From contig JACDBS010000051.1 in NCBI GenBank assembly GCA_013694795.1, positions 1 through 5,682 of the forward strand: a stretch of DNA of 5,682 nucleotides, in the 5' to 3' direction. The notes beneath the pieces were generated by a model. It was not told the origin of the DNA. It worked only from the letters and a program-made list of their open reading frames with translations, and searched no databases. Below are positions 5,006-5,682 of the stretch, in pieces. The translations under genes were made by a program, and so were the position numbers. Position 1 is the stretch's first letter. Each line of letters opens with the position of its first letter. This DNA is from Chloroflexota bacterium (lineage in GTDB: Bacteria; Chloroflexota; Limnocylindria; QHBO01).

Positions 5006-5682
5006 GTAGCCGGCCTCGAGGTCCACGACGTTCCGCAGCGGCTCCCCCGCCCGGTCGCGACGCAGGTTGTCGATGAACAGCTCGACCGTGCGCTCGATGA
5101 CCCGGTCGGACGCCCACGAGGTATGCGGCGTGATGATCAGGTTCGGCGTGCCGTACAGCGGCGAGTCCGGGCTGAGCGGCTCCTCGCTGAAGACGTCGAG
5201 CACCGCGCCGCCGATCCAGCCTGACTCAAGCGCCCGCCGCAGCGCCAGCTCGTCGATGAGCCGGCCGCGCGCGATGTTGATGAGCCACGCGTCCTCGCGC
5301 ATCTCGGCCAGCTGTTCGGCGCCGATGAGGCCGGCGGTCTCGTCGGTCAACGGCGCGGCGACGACCACGATATCGCTGGTGCGCAGCACCTCGCCCAGCT
5401 CGTCCAGGGCGAAGAGCTCGACGTTGGCCGCATCCGGCGCCCCGCGCTCCGGATGGCGGCGCGTGGCCACGACGCGACAGCCGAACGGCTGGAGCAGTCG
5501 CGCCACCTCCTCGCCGATGCTGCCGTAGCCGATGATCCCGACGGTCAGCTCCGCGAGCTCGCGCCCGCGCAGCGGCTGCCAGGTTCGCTCGCGCTGCAGC
5601 TCGAGGAGCTGCGGCAGGCGACGGGCGATCGCCAGCGACATCATCACCACGTACTCGGCGATCGGCCGGCTGAAGACGCCGC
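5003..5682 (-). CDS. D-2-hydroxyacid dehydrogenase family protein, probably NADP(H)-preferring (N-terminus outside the window)
   Basis: This enzyme reversibly reduces a 2-keto acid to a D-2-hydroxyacid; the substrate cannot be named from sequence alone. The frame is open to the right edge: ten codons (SRPIAEY among them) precede the first possible start at 5650 and belong to the family's conserved PIAEYVxxxxLA segment. About 225 residues are visible, with perhaps 90-100 missing. Numbering from the first full codon at the edge, the Rossmann fingerprint GYGSIG is at 51-56. Strand beta-2 ends in TRR (73-75) where NAD-dependent members carry Asp, so NADP(H) is favoured, as in glyoxylate reductases of the GhrA type. 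The catalytic triad is intact: Arg138 in NIARGRLIDE, Glu167 in DVFSEEPL and His186 in TPHTSW. The C-terminus returns to the catalytic domain and ends in NVVDLEAGY. It lies upstream of the YchF-type gene in one transcription unit with no gap. The family is firm; the coenzyme is inferred. Confidence 0.92.
   Translation of the reverse strand, partial: GVFSRPIAEYVVMMSLAIARRLPQLLELQRERTWQPLRGRELAELTVGIIGYGSIGEEVARLLQPFGCRVVATRRHPERGAPDAANVELFALDELGEVLRTSDIVVVAAPLTDETAGLIGAEQLAEMREDAWLINIARGRLIDELALRRALESGWIGGAVLDVFSEEPLSPDSPLYGTPNLIITPHTSWASDRVIERTVELFIDNLRRDRAGEPLRNVVDLEAGY

Noticed and set aside
4496..5224. 242-codon + strand frame antisense to the YchF-type and dehydrogenase genes
   Set aside because: It opposes two genes with clear catalytic motifs, and its translation is a composition-driven shadow rich in Arg, Gly, Val and Asp.
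1..5682. Defence island, toxin-antitoxin pair, CRISPR, insertion sequence or tRNA
   Set aside because: A helicase next to a nuclease can suggest anti-phage defence, but the motifs fit the MrfA/MrfB repair pair. No repeats, transposase, integrase or tRNA-like cloverleaf was seen, and composition is even across the window.

Overview
The window is very GC-rich (roughly two thirds G+C by eye) and almost completely coding. It holds six protein genes on alternating strands, with no RNA gene, insertion sequence, CRISPR array or other mobile element that I can see. The base composition, the tight packing, the MrfA/MrfB helicase-exonuclease pair and the divergent YchF-type NTPase suggest a high-GC, free-living bacterium. 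I would guess Chloroflexota, with an actinobacterium as the alternative, but nothing in the window fixes the phylum and this placement is low confidence.

Layout from left to right. Bases 1-1499 (+) carry the C-terminal two thirds of an MrfA/YprA-type superfamily 2 DNA helicase, cut by the left edge. Bases 1496-2734 (+) carry MrfB/YprB, a DEDD exonuclease with a helical C-terminal region; it overlaps the helicase gene by a GTGA tetranucleotide. In Bacillus subtilis this pair forms a DNA repair route for mitomycin-type adducts that does not depend on UvrABC. Bases 2731-3573 (-) encode a small PfkB-family sugar or nucleoside kinase of unknown substrate. Bases 3591-3911 (+) encode an unrecognised, strongly acidic 106-residue protein that starts head to head with the kinase, only 17 bp away. 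Bases 3908-5002 (-) encode a divergent YchF/OLA1-type P-loop NTPase. Bases 5003-5682 (-) encode most of a D-2-hydroxyacid dehydrogenase, cut by the right edge, whose stop codon directly abuts the NTPase start in the same frame.

The unusual features lie at the junctions rather than in a new gene system. The 17-bp divergent gap holds -10-like hexamers on both strands, overlapping each other and placed so that both transcripts would start at the A of their ATG: a candidate single symmetric promoter firing two leaderless mRNAs. Both convergent gene pairs share one CTAG as their two TAG stops. The only three CTAG tetranucleotides I could find all lie at stop codons, and five of the six genes end in TAG, which is unexpected at this GC content. 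The dehydrogenase and NTPase genes are separated by nothing but one TAG codon. The NTPase departs from canonical YchF in its switch regions and base-specificity motif. I see no convincing new multi-gene system.
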